Under the pieces are notes generated by a model. That model searched no databases and was not told the origin of the DNA. It was given only the letters and a program-made list of their open reading frames with translations. Positions 9,151 through 17,717 of a stretch of 64,000 nt of DNA are shown here, piece by piece. Position 1 is the stretch's first letter. Every line of letters starts with the position of its first letter. The DNA comes from WRMR01 sp031548645 (GTDB taxonomy: Bacteria; Planctomycetota; Planctomycetia; Pirellulales; Thermoguttaceae). The stretch lies in the NCBI GenBank assembly GCA_031548645.1, contig JAVBQX010000014.1, positions 1 through 64,000 on the forward strand, read 5' to 3'. A program made the translations under genes and the position numbers.

Positions 9151-9201
9151 CAATATTGTGTTTCGCGTCAGCAAAAAAACCATATACCAAGGAGCAATTG
9201 T

Positions 9202-9747
9202 ATGATTAGTGCAACGATGGAAAAGGCTTTGAATGAACAGGTTAACGCCGAGCTTTATTCCTCCTATCTTTATCAATCCATGGCCGCGTGGGCCGCGGAC
9301 CAGAATTTGCCGGGTTTCACGCACTGGCTCATGATGCAGACGGAAGAGGAACGGATACATGGGATGAAAATTTTTCATTTCATTTTGGAACGCGGCGGAA
9401 AAGCGACGCTTGCGGCAATCGCGACACCTAAAAACACATGGGACTCGCCCAAGGCGGTTTTCGAGGAAGTGCTCAAACACGAACAGTATGTGACTTCCCT
9501 GATCAACAAATTGGTCGACCTTGCGATCAAGGAATCGGATCACGCGACCAATAACTTTTTGCAGTGGTACGTTGCCGAGCAGGTGGAGGAGGAAGCCACG
9601 GCGGAAGCCGTATTGCGCCAGTTGCGTTTGATGGAAGGCGCGCCGGGGGGGCTGTTCATGATCGACCGTGAAATGGGAACCAAAACATTCGCCACCGAAC
9701 TTGTCCCAATGCTGCCCGGCGGTGCGTCGTTCGGCAAGTCTGCGTAA
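9202..9747 (+). CDS. ftnA: Ferritin
   Basis: A 181-residue non-haem ferritin that oxidises Fe(II) and stores iron in a 24-mer cage in the cytoplasm. With the ATG at 9202 (AAGGAG about 7 bases upstream) the ferroxidase ligands fall at the positions known from E. coli FtnA: E17, E50, H53, E94, Q127 and E130. The length is normal for the family. There is a near-consensus promoter and a roughly 95-base leader that contains a repeat fragment. No Fur box was recognised, and the gene seems to be monocistronic. Two overlapping hairpins follow the stop codon. The family is certain; only the symbol is by analogy. Confidence 0.95.
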   Translation: MISATMEKALNEQVNAELYSSYLYQSMAAWAADQNLPGFTHWLMMQTEEERIHGMKIFHFILERGGKATLAAIATPKNTWDSPKAVFEEVLKHEQYVTSLINKLVDLAIKESDHATNNFLQWYVAEQVEEEATAEAVLRQLRLMEGAPGGLFMIDREMGTKTFATELVPMLPGGASFGKSA

Positions 9748-9768
9748 ATATCGCGATCGGAATCCGAA

Positions 9769-9806
9769 GCCTGTCGAACCGAAATGCCGCTTCGACAGGC
9801 GGCATT
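9769..9806 (+). terminator. Two overlapping hairpins after ferritin
   Basis: GCCTGTCGAA (9769-9778) pairs perfectly with TTCGACAGGC (9791-9800). AATGCCGC (9783-9790) pairs with GCGGCATT (9799-9806). The two stems share bases, so they exclude each other. There is no T-tract, so this may be a weak or bidirectional terminator between convergent genes. Confidence 0.4.
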
Positions 9807-9896
9807 GATTTCGCCGTTGTAGCACTACACGACCACCGATTGTTGAGTGATTGTGTTTCACTCACGAAATGAGTGTGCAGACAAATATGCAATGGG

Positions 9897-10457
9897 TCAG
9901 TGTTCCAAATGCCATTGTTTGACCTGGCCGACGACTTCCTGCATCGATTGGGCCGCGTCGGGAGCGATGGATTGAAATGTTCGCGTTACGTTCGGGCGAC
10001 GGTCGGAAACAGGAACTTGACAGGAAAAACGGTACATGTTTCCTTTGTCACCCCAGTAGGTGAGTTGGCAAGCGGTCGCACCCATTTGCATCAACTCGTT
10101 ATGCAATTTGACGAGCAATTCATTATTGATTTTTGCGTCATCTTTTGTGCCGGAACTGATGATTTCTTTGTCGAAAAGTTGCGCAGAACTGGGTGGTTGC
10201 GAGAGTTGCGGCGAGTGTCTCGAAATATTATCTAAAATATCCGCATTTTTCTCCGCGCGAAAACGAGGTGGGATCAGATCGTCGTTTCCATCGAATTGCT
10301 CTGCTGACAAAGATGTTACGATGTTTTTTACAGATGTCGGCAAGGACTCCCAAAAAAGTGCCAGTGCGGCGACTGCGACGATAATCAAAAAAATAAGACC
10401 ACGCCGAAGTAATATGAATGCAGAAGCGATATTTGATTTCTTTTCGCGTTTTCCCAC
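9897..10457 (-). CDS. Single-pass membrane protein, unknown function
   Basis: A 186-residue protein. I chose the GTG at 10457 because a full AGGAGG lies 6 bases upstream; the open frame extends to 10532 without support. A basic N-terminus (GKREKKSN) precedes one membrane helix at about residues 20-40 (LIFLIIVAVAALALFW), giving an N-in, C-out topology. The outer part is polar, with a predicted helical stretch and a C-terminal domain that ends in VVGQVKQWHLEH. I do not recognise the family. It is convergent with ferritin and divergent from the GAP1-N2-like gene. Confidence 0.65.
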   Translation of the reverse strand: MGKREKKSNIASAFILLRRGLIFLIIVAVAALALFWESLPTSVKNIVTSLSAEQFDGNDDLIPPRFRAEKNADILDNISRHSPQLSQPPSSAQLFDKEIISSGTKDDAKINNELLVKLHNELMQMGATACQLTYWGDKGNMYRFSCQVPVSDRRPNVTRTFQSIAPDAAQSMQEVVGQVKQWHLEH

Positions 10458-10782
10458 GACAAACCTCCTGTTTGCTCGCAAAATCAAGTGACGGCAGTGA
10501 CTGCTCTTGCTACAATATAATCGAAACCGCAAAAACGGGAAACGCCAGTTTTGAGACGCAAAATATTCTCTACGCCATCAAAGGATTCATCCATCTTATT
10601 GAAAATCGTTTTATTATTCATAATATTATTTCGTTGAAATACGTCTTAAGCTGAAATATAATTGGAATTTGTGGTCTTCTCGATTATATGAAACACAGAA
10701 ATATCAAACTCGCGAAATTGTTTTGCCGCAATTGTTGAACTCCAAGTGAAAAAATATATTGTGCCGGAAACGAGGTAATGAC
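10458..10782. other. Divergent intergenic region, AT-rich
   Basis: The region contains the upstream sequences of two divergent genes: AGGAGG for the leftward gene and GAGG for the rightward one. Several TATAAT-like hexamers occur (for example near 10511), but none has a properly spaced -35. Nothing else is seen. Confidence 0.5.
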
Positions 10783-12711
10783 ATGCTCCAGGAATTGATT
10801 TTCACATCGGCGCCGGTCGGTTTGAAGCCGGGCATCCAGGGATTTTGCACCGTTGCCTGCACGACGGGTATGCCGCCGAATCTTGCCAAACTGCTTGAAT
10901 CGCTCAGCGGTTACCGGCATGTGTTCCTACCGCCGGACGCGAATGCGACGAAAAATCCGCCGGCCTGTTCGCATCTTTTGCTCAACCTGGGCGGGGTTCC
11001 CTGGCACATCCTTTCGCGCACGGCCGATGCCGGGCTCGACTACATGCAGCGGACGAACAAAATTTCACACCATCTCGTACTCGACAAGGTGGAATTGCAG
11101 GAAGCGGGCCCCGCCGCGGTCTTGTCGCAATATCAGTTTCTGGCGTCCTGGAACCAAAAGCCGGTCGTTTTGCCCGCGAATAAAAAATTGCCCGCGATTT
11201 CTTCGCCGCCGCGCATTTGCGAACGATGGGCTCAACTGACGGGCGATGCCGGCTGGGGCGGCATCCTGGCGGAAACCGCGCTGACGAAACGTCCGGTCAG
11301 CATCATTTTCCGACCCGGGATGAACATGCTGCCGCTCCTTGACGAAGCGATGGCTCTCTTGCCGCCGGAACTGCGGTGGCAGATTTCGTTTTCCACCTAC
11401 TGTTGCAATCTGCCGAACGGGACGGGTTGTCAATGGAAGTGCATACTCGCCGGTTCGCCGGAAATGGCCCAAGCGAGACTTACGGCCAATACGCTGGTCA
11501 TTGATTTGACGCAAACGCTGGGAAAACCGCCCGCCGGTCAATTGGTCGAAGCGGCCCGTACGGGCAAACCGCCGGAAAAACAGGACGGCGTCATTCCTCT
11601 TGCCGCGCAGGGTGAGGGGGTTTACGGAATCAAAGGAACGGGCGCCCCGCCGCAACCCGGCGTCCCGGCGTCCGTTCCCGCGACTCCGGCGGACTCGCCC
11701 CCCAAAGCCAAATCCGGCAAACCGAAAAAGAAAGGCGACGATGACGCCTCCTCAAAGGGCTGCTTCTGGCTGATCATCGCGTTTTTCATCCTGATAACGG
11801 CCGTTGCGTTTGGCGGGATGTTCTGGCTGTACGGCAACAATATTACGAAAAGCGGTACCGCGACGGTTCAGCAAAAGAACATCAACGATATGCAGAACAC
11901 CATCAACGAACTGGAAAAGCGAATCGCCGGTGACAAATCGAAACAGGAGCAGCTCGCGCGGGACAATGCCAAATGGCAGGAGGAAAAAGTCGAAAACGCC
12001 AAATCACTGTCGGCGAAAGACGAATACATCAATCGCGTGGCGGGCTATTTTTCGATCTTCCCGCAGGTTCATCTCCCGCCGGTTTCGATCAACCTGAAAG
12101 ACGGCATTCCACGCAAAGAAGGGGATCAGGACCCGCTGAACGAGTTGTTCGCCTTCAACGGTACGCTGGACCGGACCTGGAACATCAAGGATATGCTTGC
12201 AGTGAACGTCAACTGTCCCGATGAGCTGCTGACCTGCCAATCGGCCGGGCCGGCGTCCACTTATCCGGCCGGCAACGTTTTGCTGGGCTGCCCCTATCGG
12301 CTGTACGCACAAAAAGACGACGATTCCTACGAACCGATCGCCGAATTCGAGTTGGTCGTGACGGAAAGCGGCATTTCGGTCAGGCGATTCAACGACGAGG
12401 CGTGGAATAAATTCGTCGCCGCGGCGCTCGAAAAAATGTATCAAACGGAAACGACGGACGCGGCGTTCAAAAATGAGAAGCTGATCGAATGGTACGAAAC
12501 CAACGTCAAGGGCAAGCCCTTCGTGCTGGACGAAGAGATGCTGAAAAAAATCGCGGAACTTGACGCGTCCGTGTTTACGAGCGATTTCGCCGATCTCGCC
12601 CGTTTGATCGCCTTGCGTCAAGCCTGCGAGGAAGGCGGTATCGCGCTGGAATTCGATTTCGGCCTCAACATGACCACCCTGACCGACAAGGTCAATCGCG
12701 ACAAACCGTGA
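10783..12711 (+). CDS. GAP1-N2-like domain protein with membrane anchor and coiled coil
   Basis: About 642 residues from the ATG at 10783 (GAGG 7 bases upstream; the frame opens at 10759). Residues 1-275 start LQELIFTSAPVGLKPG and contain SGYRHVF and LLNLGGVPWHILSRT. I associate these with the GTPase-associated protein 1 N-terminal domain (GAP1-N2), described in conflict-type NTPase systems; this rests on memory of the family, not a search. A Pro/Lys linker follows, then a membrane helix at about residues 325-347 (FWLIIAFFILITAVAFGG), a coiled coil (about 360-410) and a C-terminal domain of unknown type. No obvious NTPase partner is adjacent. The next gene, ldhA-like, is convergent and starts 5 bases after the stop. 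Confidence 0.55.
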   Translation: MLQELIFTSAPVGLKPGIQGFCTVACTTGMPPNLAKLLESLSGYRHVFLPPDANATKNPPACSHLLLNLGGVPWHILSRTADAGLDYMQRTNKISHHLVLDKVELQEAGPAAVLSQYQFLASWNQKPVVLPANKKLPAISSPPRICERWAQLTGDAGWGGILAETALTKRPVSIIFRPGMNMLPLLDEAMALLPPELRWQISFSTYCCNLPNGTGCQWKCILAGSPEMAQARLTANTLVIDLTQTLGKPPAGQLVEAARTGKPPEKQDGVIPLAAQGEGVYGIKGTGAPPQPGVPASVPATPADSPPKAKSGKPKKKGDDDASSKGCFWLIIAFFILITAVAFGGMFWLYGNNITKSGTATVQQKNINDMQNTINELEKRIAGDKSKQEQLARDNAKWQEEKVENAKSLSAKDEYINRVAGYFSIFPQVHLPPVSINLKDGIPRKEGDQDPLNELFAFNGTLDRTWNIKDMLAVNVNCPDELLTCQSAGPASTYPAGNVLLGCPYRLYAQKDDDSYEPIAEFELVVTESGISVRRFNDEAWNKFVAAALEKMYQTETTDAAFKNEKLIEWYETNVKGKPFVLDEEMLKKIAELDASVFTSDFADLARLIALRQACEEGGIALEFDFGLNMTTLTDKVNRDKP

Positions 12712-12716
12712 CCACC

Positions 12717-13766
12717 CTACCTTTGCGTGACGGTCGACGGCGTGGCGGTTGGTTTCGTTGAAGCCTGTGCGGCCTGATTGTGAATCACCCCGGCGGGTTG
12801 TCCGCCGCTTTCGTAGGTCGAAATATTGTCGATCGTTTGCCGTGAAATTTCCCGGAGCGCGTCGCTCGTGAAAAAGGCTTCGTGACTCGAAACGACGACG
12901 TTCGGAAAGGTGAGCAGCCGGGCCAGCACGTCGTCTTCGAGAATTTCATCCGAACGGTCCTCGTAAAAAATATTGCCTTCCTCTTCATACACGTCGATGC
13001 CGATCGCGCCGATTTTTTTCGATTTCAGCCCGGCAATGACCGCCTGCGTGTCGATCAAGGCGCCGCGGCTCGTGTTGATGATCATGACGCCGTCTCGCAT
13101 CAAGGCGATCGAGTCGGCGTTGATCAGGTGCTGCGTGTCGGGCATGAGTGGACAGTGCAGCGAAATGATGTCCGACTCGCGGAACAATCGCTCGCGCGAA
13201 ACGTATTCCACTCCCGCGTTGATCAATTCGTCGTTTTGGTAAACGTCGTTGGCAATGATGCGACAGCCGAACCCCTGCAGGGCTTTCGCCGTCAATGCCC
13301 CGATTTTGCCCGTGCCGATGATGCCGATCGTTTTGCGGCCGATGTCGAAACCGATCAATCCGTTGAGCGAAAAATTGCCTTCCCGCGTGCGGGTGAACGA
13401 GCGGTGCAGGTTACGGCTCAGCGTCAAAATCAATCCGACCGTGTATTCCGAAATCGAGTTGGGCGAATAGGCCGGAACCCGGGCGACGGTCATGCCGAGT
13501 TGTTCCGCCGCAGACAGGTCAACATTATTGAATCCCGCACACCGCAGAGCAATCAGGCGAGTTCCGCCGCTGAAGAGATGAAGCAAAACATTACCATCCA
13601 ACTTGTCATTAACAAACGCACAAACCGCCTCATAACTTTCGGCCAACCTGACGGTATGTTCGTTAAGTTGAGTTTCATAAAATTTGAAATCGTGACGTGA
13701 ATCCTGATTGGCTTCCGACAGGTATTTTTCGTCATACGGCTTGGTGCTGAATACCGCAACTCTCAT
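12717..13766 (-). CDS. ldhA: D-2-hydroxyacid dehydrogenase, LdhA-like
   Basis: A 349-residue NAD-dependent dehydrogenase of the fermentative D-lactate dehydrogenase group, which reduces pyruvate to D-lactate. The dinucleotide motif GTGKIG is at 151-156, and the catalytic residues are R234 (NTSRG), E263 (DVYEEEG) and H295 (SSHEAFFT). The closing EAFFT and GNIFYEDRS motifs fit LdhA better than other family members. An AAAGG sequence lies about 8 bases before the ATG. The last 20 residues are a low-complexity Thr/Pro/Ala tail not usual in the family. A fermentative role would fit a low-oxygen habitat. Confidence 0.85.
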   Translation of the reverse strand: MRVAVFSTKPYDEKYLSEANQDSRHDFKFYETQLNEHTVRLAESYEAVCAFVNDKLDGNVLLHLFSGGTRLIALRCAGFNNVDLSAAEQLGMTVARVPAYSPNSISEYTVGLILTLSRNLHRSFTRTREGNFSLNGLIGFDIGRKTIGIIGTGKIGALTAKALQGFGCRIIANDVYQNDELINAGVEYVSRERLFRESDIISLHCPLMPDTQHLINADSIALMRDGVMIINTSRGALIDTQAVIAGLKSKKIGAIGIDVYEEEGNIFYEDRSDEILEDDVLARLLTFPNVVVSSHEAFFTSDALREISRQTIDNISTYESGGQPAGVIHNQAAQASTKPTATPSTVTQR

Positions 13767-14121
13767 AATAGACCTTTCTTATGTCGTTTATTCAAATCAT
13801 GGGAATGTTTGATTAATAAAACTTTCTATATTAACTATAGCATGGAAAATATTAATGACAATATTTGCTTGAAAAAATACAGGCTAATAACATTGGCCAT
13901 GCTCAGGTCACACCTGTGGAAAAATATACGTCACGGAATGCCCGTGAAAACGATCAGAAAAATTCTTATTGCGATACTTCAAAATGGTGTCATCAGGCGC
14001 CATGTGGTGGAATTCGCAAAAATTTGACACTGATGTAATTACGTGAGAAACGGGATGTGGTTGATGCGAACATCACCCCGCTGAACGGGCCATCCCATTG
14101 ACGCATTTTTTGCAGAAAGCA
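13767..14121. other. Intergenic region between hemA and ldhA
   Basis: About 355 AT-rich bases between the end of hemA and the start of the ldhA-like gene, both on the minus strand. A 61-72-codon open frame on the plus strand (13809-14027) is rich in Ile, Lys and Arg. It has no ribosome binding site and is not recognisable. No repeat or RNA gene is seen. Confidence 0.5.
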
Positions 14122-15393
14122 TCAATCTTTCAATCGGAACAGTCGCGAGAGGGCGTCGATCAGCAGGCCGGGCACGCCCTGTTTCGCTTCGTCACGCAGC
14201 GATTCGAGCGGCGGGTGCAGCAGTTTGTTGATCAGCCGGTCGAAGGCGTAGCGCACTTCGGCCTGTTCCGTTTCGGTCAAATCCGAAAGTTTGTTGAAGA
14301 GTCGCTCAAGTTCCGCGTCCTTGATTTCGCCCCAGCCGGTTTGCAGTTTCCGGATGACATGGCCCGTCGCGCGGTGTCGCATTTCGTGCCAAAAGCGGTC
14401 GCTTTCCTGCCGGATGATTTTTTCCGCTTTCGGCAGTTCGCGGTTGCGGTTTGCCCGATTGCGTTCGCAGGCTTCCTTCAGGTCGTCGATGGCATACAAA
14501 AAGACGCCGTCGCGCTCACCGATGGCCGTCTCGAAATCGCGCGGCACGGCCAGGTCGAGCACGAAAAGTGGTTTCCCTTTCCGCTGCGGTTCGACGGCGA
14601 GATAATCGTCAAGCCGCACGACCGGTTCGGACGCGCCCGTCGTGCTGACGACGACGTCGACTTCGGCCAGGTGTCGCACGCGGCGGTCCCACGCATCGGT
14701 TTGCCCCCGCCACTGCCGGGCGAGTTCCTCGGCGCGTTCGCGACTGCGGTTGATGACCGTCACCGATTTCGCCCCGTGATCGGCCAGGTAACGCAGCGTT
14801 TCGTCGGCCATTTCGCCCGCGCCGAGCACGAGCGTTTTTTTGTCGTCGAGACGCTCGAAAATCTGCATCGCGAAATCGGCAACGGCGACGCTCGGGATGC
14901 TGACGCGTCGCTGTTGGATTTCGGTTTCCGAGATAATCCGCTTCGCCACGCGGAGCGACGCTTGAAACATGCCGTGCGTGATCGGGCCGGTCGTGCCGGC
15001 TTCGTCGGCGAGTTGATAGGCCGCCTTGACCTGGGCGAGAATTTGCGGCTCGCCGACGACCATGCTGTCGAGGCTCCCGGCCACTTCGAACAGGTGCGAC
15101 ACGACCTCGTCGTCGCGCAACAGCCCCAGCGATGGGCGCAGCGTTTCCGCCGGGACGTTTTTCGCCTCGCAGAGGAAGCGACACAATTGTTCGTCGTCGA
15201 CGATGCTCCCGTTTTCCGATGCGACGTACAGTTCCGTCCGGTTGCAGGTGGCCAACAAGACGGCTTCGTACATACCGTGTCTTTCGGCCCAGGTTTGCAG
15301 GGTCGCGGCGACCTGTTCCGGTGAAAAAGCGAGCCGTTCCCGCAGGGCGATGTCCGTCGTTTTGTGATTGCAGCCGATCATCGTCAGTCTCAT
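14122..15393 (-). CDS. hemA: Glutamyl-tRNA reductase
   Basis: A 423-residue enzyme that reduces glutamyl-tRNA to glutamate-1-semialdehyde with NADPH, the first step of the C5 pathway to haem. The N-terminus has the family motif GCNHKTTDIALRERLAF. The catalytic Cys is C50 in LLATCNRTELY. The NADPH-binding motif LGAGEMADETLRYL follows at about residues 190-205, and a helical dimerisation domain ends the protein. The start codon overlaps the stop of the upstream ccsA/hemX-like gene by 4 bases (ATGA), which indicates translational coupling. The hemX-hemA order is known from other bacteria, where HemX affects HemA level. Confidence 0.95.
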   Translation of the reverse strand: MRLTMIGCNHKTTDIALRERLAFSPEQVAATLQTWAERHGMYEAVLLATCNRTELYVASENGSIVDDEQLCRFLCEAKNVPAETLRPSLGLLRDDEVVSHLFEVAGSLDSMVVGEPQILAQVKAAYQLADEAGTTGPITHGMFQASLRVAKRIISETEIQQRRVSIPSVAVADFAMQIFERLDDKKTLVLGAGEMADETLRYLADHGAKSVTVINRSRERAEELARQWRGQTDAWDRRVRHLAEVDVVVSTTGASEPVVRLDDYLAVEPQRKGKPLFVLDLAVPRDFETAIGERDGVFLYAIDDLKEACERNRANRNRELPKAEKIIRQESDRFWHEMRHRATGHVIRKLQTGWGEIKDAELERLFNKLSDLTETEQAEVRYAFDRLINKLLHPPLESLRDEAKQGVPGLLIDALSRLFRLKD

Positions 15394-16394
15394 GGCGCCG
15401 TCACCTCCCGGGATGCGTCTCCCGATGAAGCGGCGTCCGACTCAACCGCGGCCGGTTCGACGGGCGAACCTGTTGACGAATCGTCCAACGGGGCGATCAT
15501 GTGCCAATGCGCCGCCGAGGACAGCAGGCCGAAAATCAACATCACGACCAGCGCGGCGAAGCAGGTCAGCGTTACGAAGGCCAAATGACGGCCCTCACGG
15601 GCGGGCGACCATTTTTTGATCGTAACTGCGAACAGCAGCAGGAACAGGAACATGACCAGCGTGACGAGCACCATCAGGTCCAGCGGTGAAACGGACAGAC
15701 GGTGTTGCCGGAGGTTCAATTCGTTGATCGCAAAGCCGGAAAGAATGCCGACGGCGAGCGCGACGATCAAAAAACCGATCAGCCGCGCGTTGGTCACCTG
15801 CAACCATTCGAGCGTCGGCAGCCGCCAGCGCCCGAGCATCGGTCGTTTGTGTTTGAGGTTCGACGCCTGCACGAGATACATGACCCCGGTCACGAAACCG
15901 AGAAGAATCGTAACCGTCACCAGCAAGAACGAAATGCCGTGCACGATGCGCCAGGTTTGTCCGACGGAATCGGCGGGAAACGGCGAAGTGTCGGCGAAAA
16001 ACGTTCCGGCGACAATCGAAATCAGCGAAAGCGGCAACAAAAACAGCCCGAACGGCGTTTTGGGAAAATAAATCGCCAGGTAAAGATATAGAGCCGCAAT
16101 GACCCAAGCGACGGCGAAAAGCCAACCCTGCACGCTGTCGAACATGTGACCGTTGCGGAACACGATCTGGTGGTACAGGTAGGCCGAATGGGCGACCCAG
16201 CCCGCGGCGGCAAAGCCGAACATCACCGCCCCCCGGAAGCCGCTGCGGAAAAAAAATCGCGAAACTTCGAGCAACAGCGCCACAAAATAGCTGGCGGCAA
16301 AACAAATGATTCCGACGTTTGAGAACAAGGTGGGATAGGGGCTAGGGAATAGGGAAAAACATTTGACGCACATATCGCTTGCGCCGTTTTTCAC
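15390..16394 (-). CDS. CcsA/HemX-like cytochrome c assembly membrane protein
   Basis: An integral membrane protein of up to 334 residues with about 8 helices, belonging to the CcsA/HemX (cytochrome c assembly) family. Two family histidines can be seen (AHSAYLYHQ and WRIVHGISF). The tryptophan-rich WWD loop typical of true haem-handling CcsA proteins is not present, so HemX is the closer match. Several starts are possible (16394, 16373), as the first 25 residues are not conserved-looking. It is the middle gene of coaX-ccsA/hemX-hemA: 24 bases after coaX and overlapping hemA by 4. The last 35 residues are an Ala/Ser/Glu-rich tail. Confidence 0.8.
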   Translation of the reverse strand: MKNGASDMCVKCFSLFPSPYPTLFSNVGIICFAASYFVALLLEVSRFFFRSGFRGAVMFGFAAAGWVAHSAYLYHQIVFRNGHMFDSVQGWLFAVAWVIAALYLYLAIYFPKTPFGLFLLPLSLISIVAGTFFADTSPFPADSVGQTWRIVHGISFLLVTVTILLGFVTGVMYLVQASNLKHKRPMLGRWRLPTLEWLQVTNARLIGFLIVALAVGILSGFAINELNLRQHRLSVSPLDLMVLVTLVMFLFLLLFAVTIKKWSPAREGRHLAFVTLTCFAALVVMLIFGLLSSAAHWHMIAPLDDSSTGSPVEPAAVESDAASSGDASREVTAP

Positions 16395-16418
16395 TATTCA
16401 CTATTAGTTTTTAGTTTT

Positions 16419-17360
16419 TCACTCGCTGCACAGCGCAATGCCGGACAGGGTGAGGTAGGGACAGCAAATCGCTTCGTGAAAACGCGACACCGGGACGAAC
16501 GCGTCGTCGGGCATCGGTTCCGGTTCGGGCCGCGTCTTTGCGCCGGACGGGGCGATGATCGGCGGGCACGAAACGCCCGACGGATCGGCGACGCGTGACG
16601 CTTCGGCAATGACGGAGTCGGCTTGCGGGTTGAAATTCGGATTGAGCAGCGCTTCGAGCACCGGGAACGCATCCCCGCCGGTCAGCAGTAGCAGGGCCTG
16701 GTTGTGTCCCTCCTGCGCAAAGGCGAGAAACTGTCGGATGGCCCCGACCATGCCCCAAAACAGCCCCGCTTCAATCGCCGCGGTCGTATTCCGGCCCGGA
16801 TAGGCGGGAAAACGCAGGTCGTCCGCTTCAATTTCCGGCAAAAGTCGCGTCGCGTTCTGCAAGGCCGCGGCCGCCGCACGAAACCCCGGCATAATGGCGC
16901 CGCCGAGAAAACGACTGTCCCCGGAAAGCACGTCGAGCGTCGTTGCCGAACCGATATCGACGATGAGAACCGGCTCCCCCTGCCGGGCGAGGCAGGTTGC
17001 CCCCATCGCGTTGCACAGGCGGTCGAGCCCGACCTTGTCCGGCTCATCGACTTCAACGGGCAAACGAACGTCCCGCTGTGATAAAATTCGCACCGCATCG
17101 TCCGGGCGATTCGCGAGGAGCCATTGGCACAAGGCCGACAGTCTTTCTTCGTGAACACTGGAAATCAGCCATTCCGTACCGGGCGCCAACGGACTTTCGC
17201 GAAGGCCGAGTTCCAGATGCTGCAAATTCGGAGAATCTTCGACGATCACCTGTCCGGGTTGGGGCAAACCTGCGTTCGGGGCGATCACGCTTCTCGAATA
17301 TCGCCCGAACTTCGTGCGGCTGTTGCCGATATCGACGGCAATAAGTTCTTTTGTACTCAT
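16419..17360 (-). CDS. coaX: Type III pantothenate kinase
   Basis: About 313 residues from the ATG at 17360 (AGGTG about 6 bases upstream; the open frame extends to 17432). CoaX phosphorylates pantothenate in the first step of coenzyme A synthesis. Motifs are visible in order: VDIGNSRTKFG (phosphate 1), DKVGLDRLCNAMGA with the catalytic Asp, VDIGSATTLDVL and GGAIMPG. A stretch of about 45 Pro-rich residues near the C-terminus is longer than in typical CoaX (about 255 residues). It is the first gene of the coaX-ccsA/hemX-hemA operon, with a good extended -10 upstream. Confidence 0.9.
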   Translation of the reverse strand: MSTKELIAVDIGNSRTKFGRYSRSVIAPNAGLPQPGQVIVEDSPNLQHLELGLRESPLAPGTEWLISSVHEERLSALCQWLLANRPDDAVRILSQRDVRLPVEVDEPDKVGLDRLCNAMGATCLARQGEPVLIVDIGSATTLDVLSGDSRFLGGAIMPGFRAAAAALQNATRLLPEIEADDLRFPAYPGRNTTAAIEAGLFWGMVGAIRQFLAFAQEGHNQALLLLTGGDAFPVLEALLNPNFNPQADSVIAEASRVADPSGVSCPPIIAPSGAKTRPEPEPMPDDAFVPVSRFHEAICCPYLTLSGIALCSE

Positions 17361-17717
17361 TTCACCTGCTTTGACTGAAACGACGCGGATTACGCACTTG
17401 CCCTTTGTGCCTGCTTCTGACGGAACCGTCAATTATATCATACATCGAATGATTGTAAGCCGCCTCAAAAAAACATTGATTTATGTATAAACAGTATTCC
17501 GCGGAATTAGCCATTGTTTGCCCACCTTCGAACAAGAATCTCAAAAAACACTTGCCGATAAAATCAATACATTCGAATAAATTGAGAAAATCGGCAAAAT
17601 TTATCTATTTATCACAGTCGCTATCGTCGATAATATACATGACATGCTGCGCGAAATGAGTTTGCGTACATTTTTTCGGCGGCAACTGGGTTGGAACAGA
17701 GGAAGGTGAGGTAGGGA
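17361..17717. other. Divergent intergenic region upstream of coaX
   Basis: An AT-rich region with an extended -10 for coaX (17432-17440) and the 13-mer TTACAATCATTCG on the minus strand (17446-17458) that recurs before rsmD. For the rightward gene, GAGG precedes 17718; its promoter is not clear. Confidence 0.5.
17432..17440 (-). promoter_or_regulatory. Extended -10 promoter of the coaX operon
   Basis: On the minus strand this reads TGATATAAT, an exact extended -10 match, 72-80 bases before the coaX ATG. TTACAA lies 15 bases upstream, a short spacing for a -35, and belongs to a 13-mer shared with the rsmD upstream region. Confidence 0.45.

Larger units (their letters stand above)
8611..9201. 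other. Long intergenic region with inverted-repeat element and ferritin promoter
   Basis: Nearly 600 bases without a convincing gene. It contains an inverted-repeat element (8809-8995), the ferritin promoter (9076-9103) and the left end of the MITE-like family (about 9121-9150). Short open frames at 8616-9095 follow the repeats and show no conserved content. Confidence 0.6.

Noticed and set aside
8611..9201. Small genes within the long gap before ferritin
   Set aside because: The overlapping frames follow the inverted-repeat element and lack conserved content and ribosome binding sites.
13809..14027. Small plus-strand frame between ldhA and hemA
   Set aside because: No ribosome binding site, no recognisable content, composition follows the AT-rich background.
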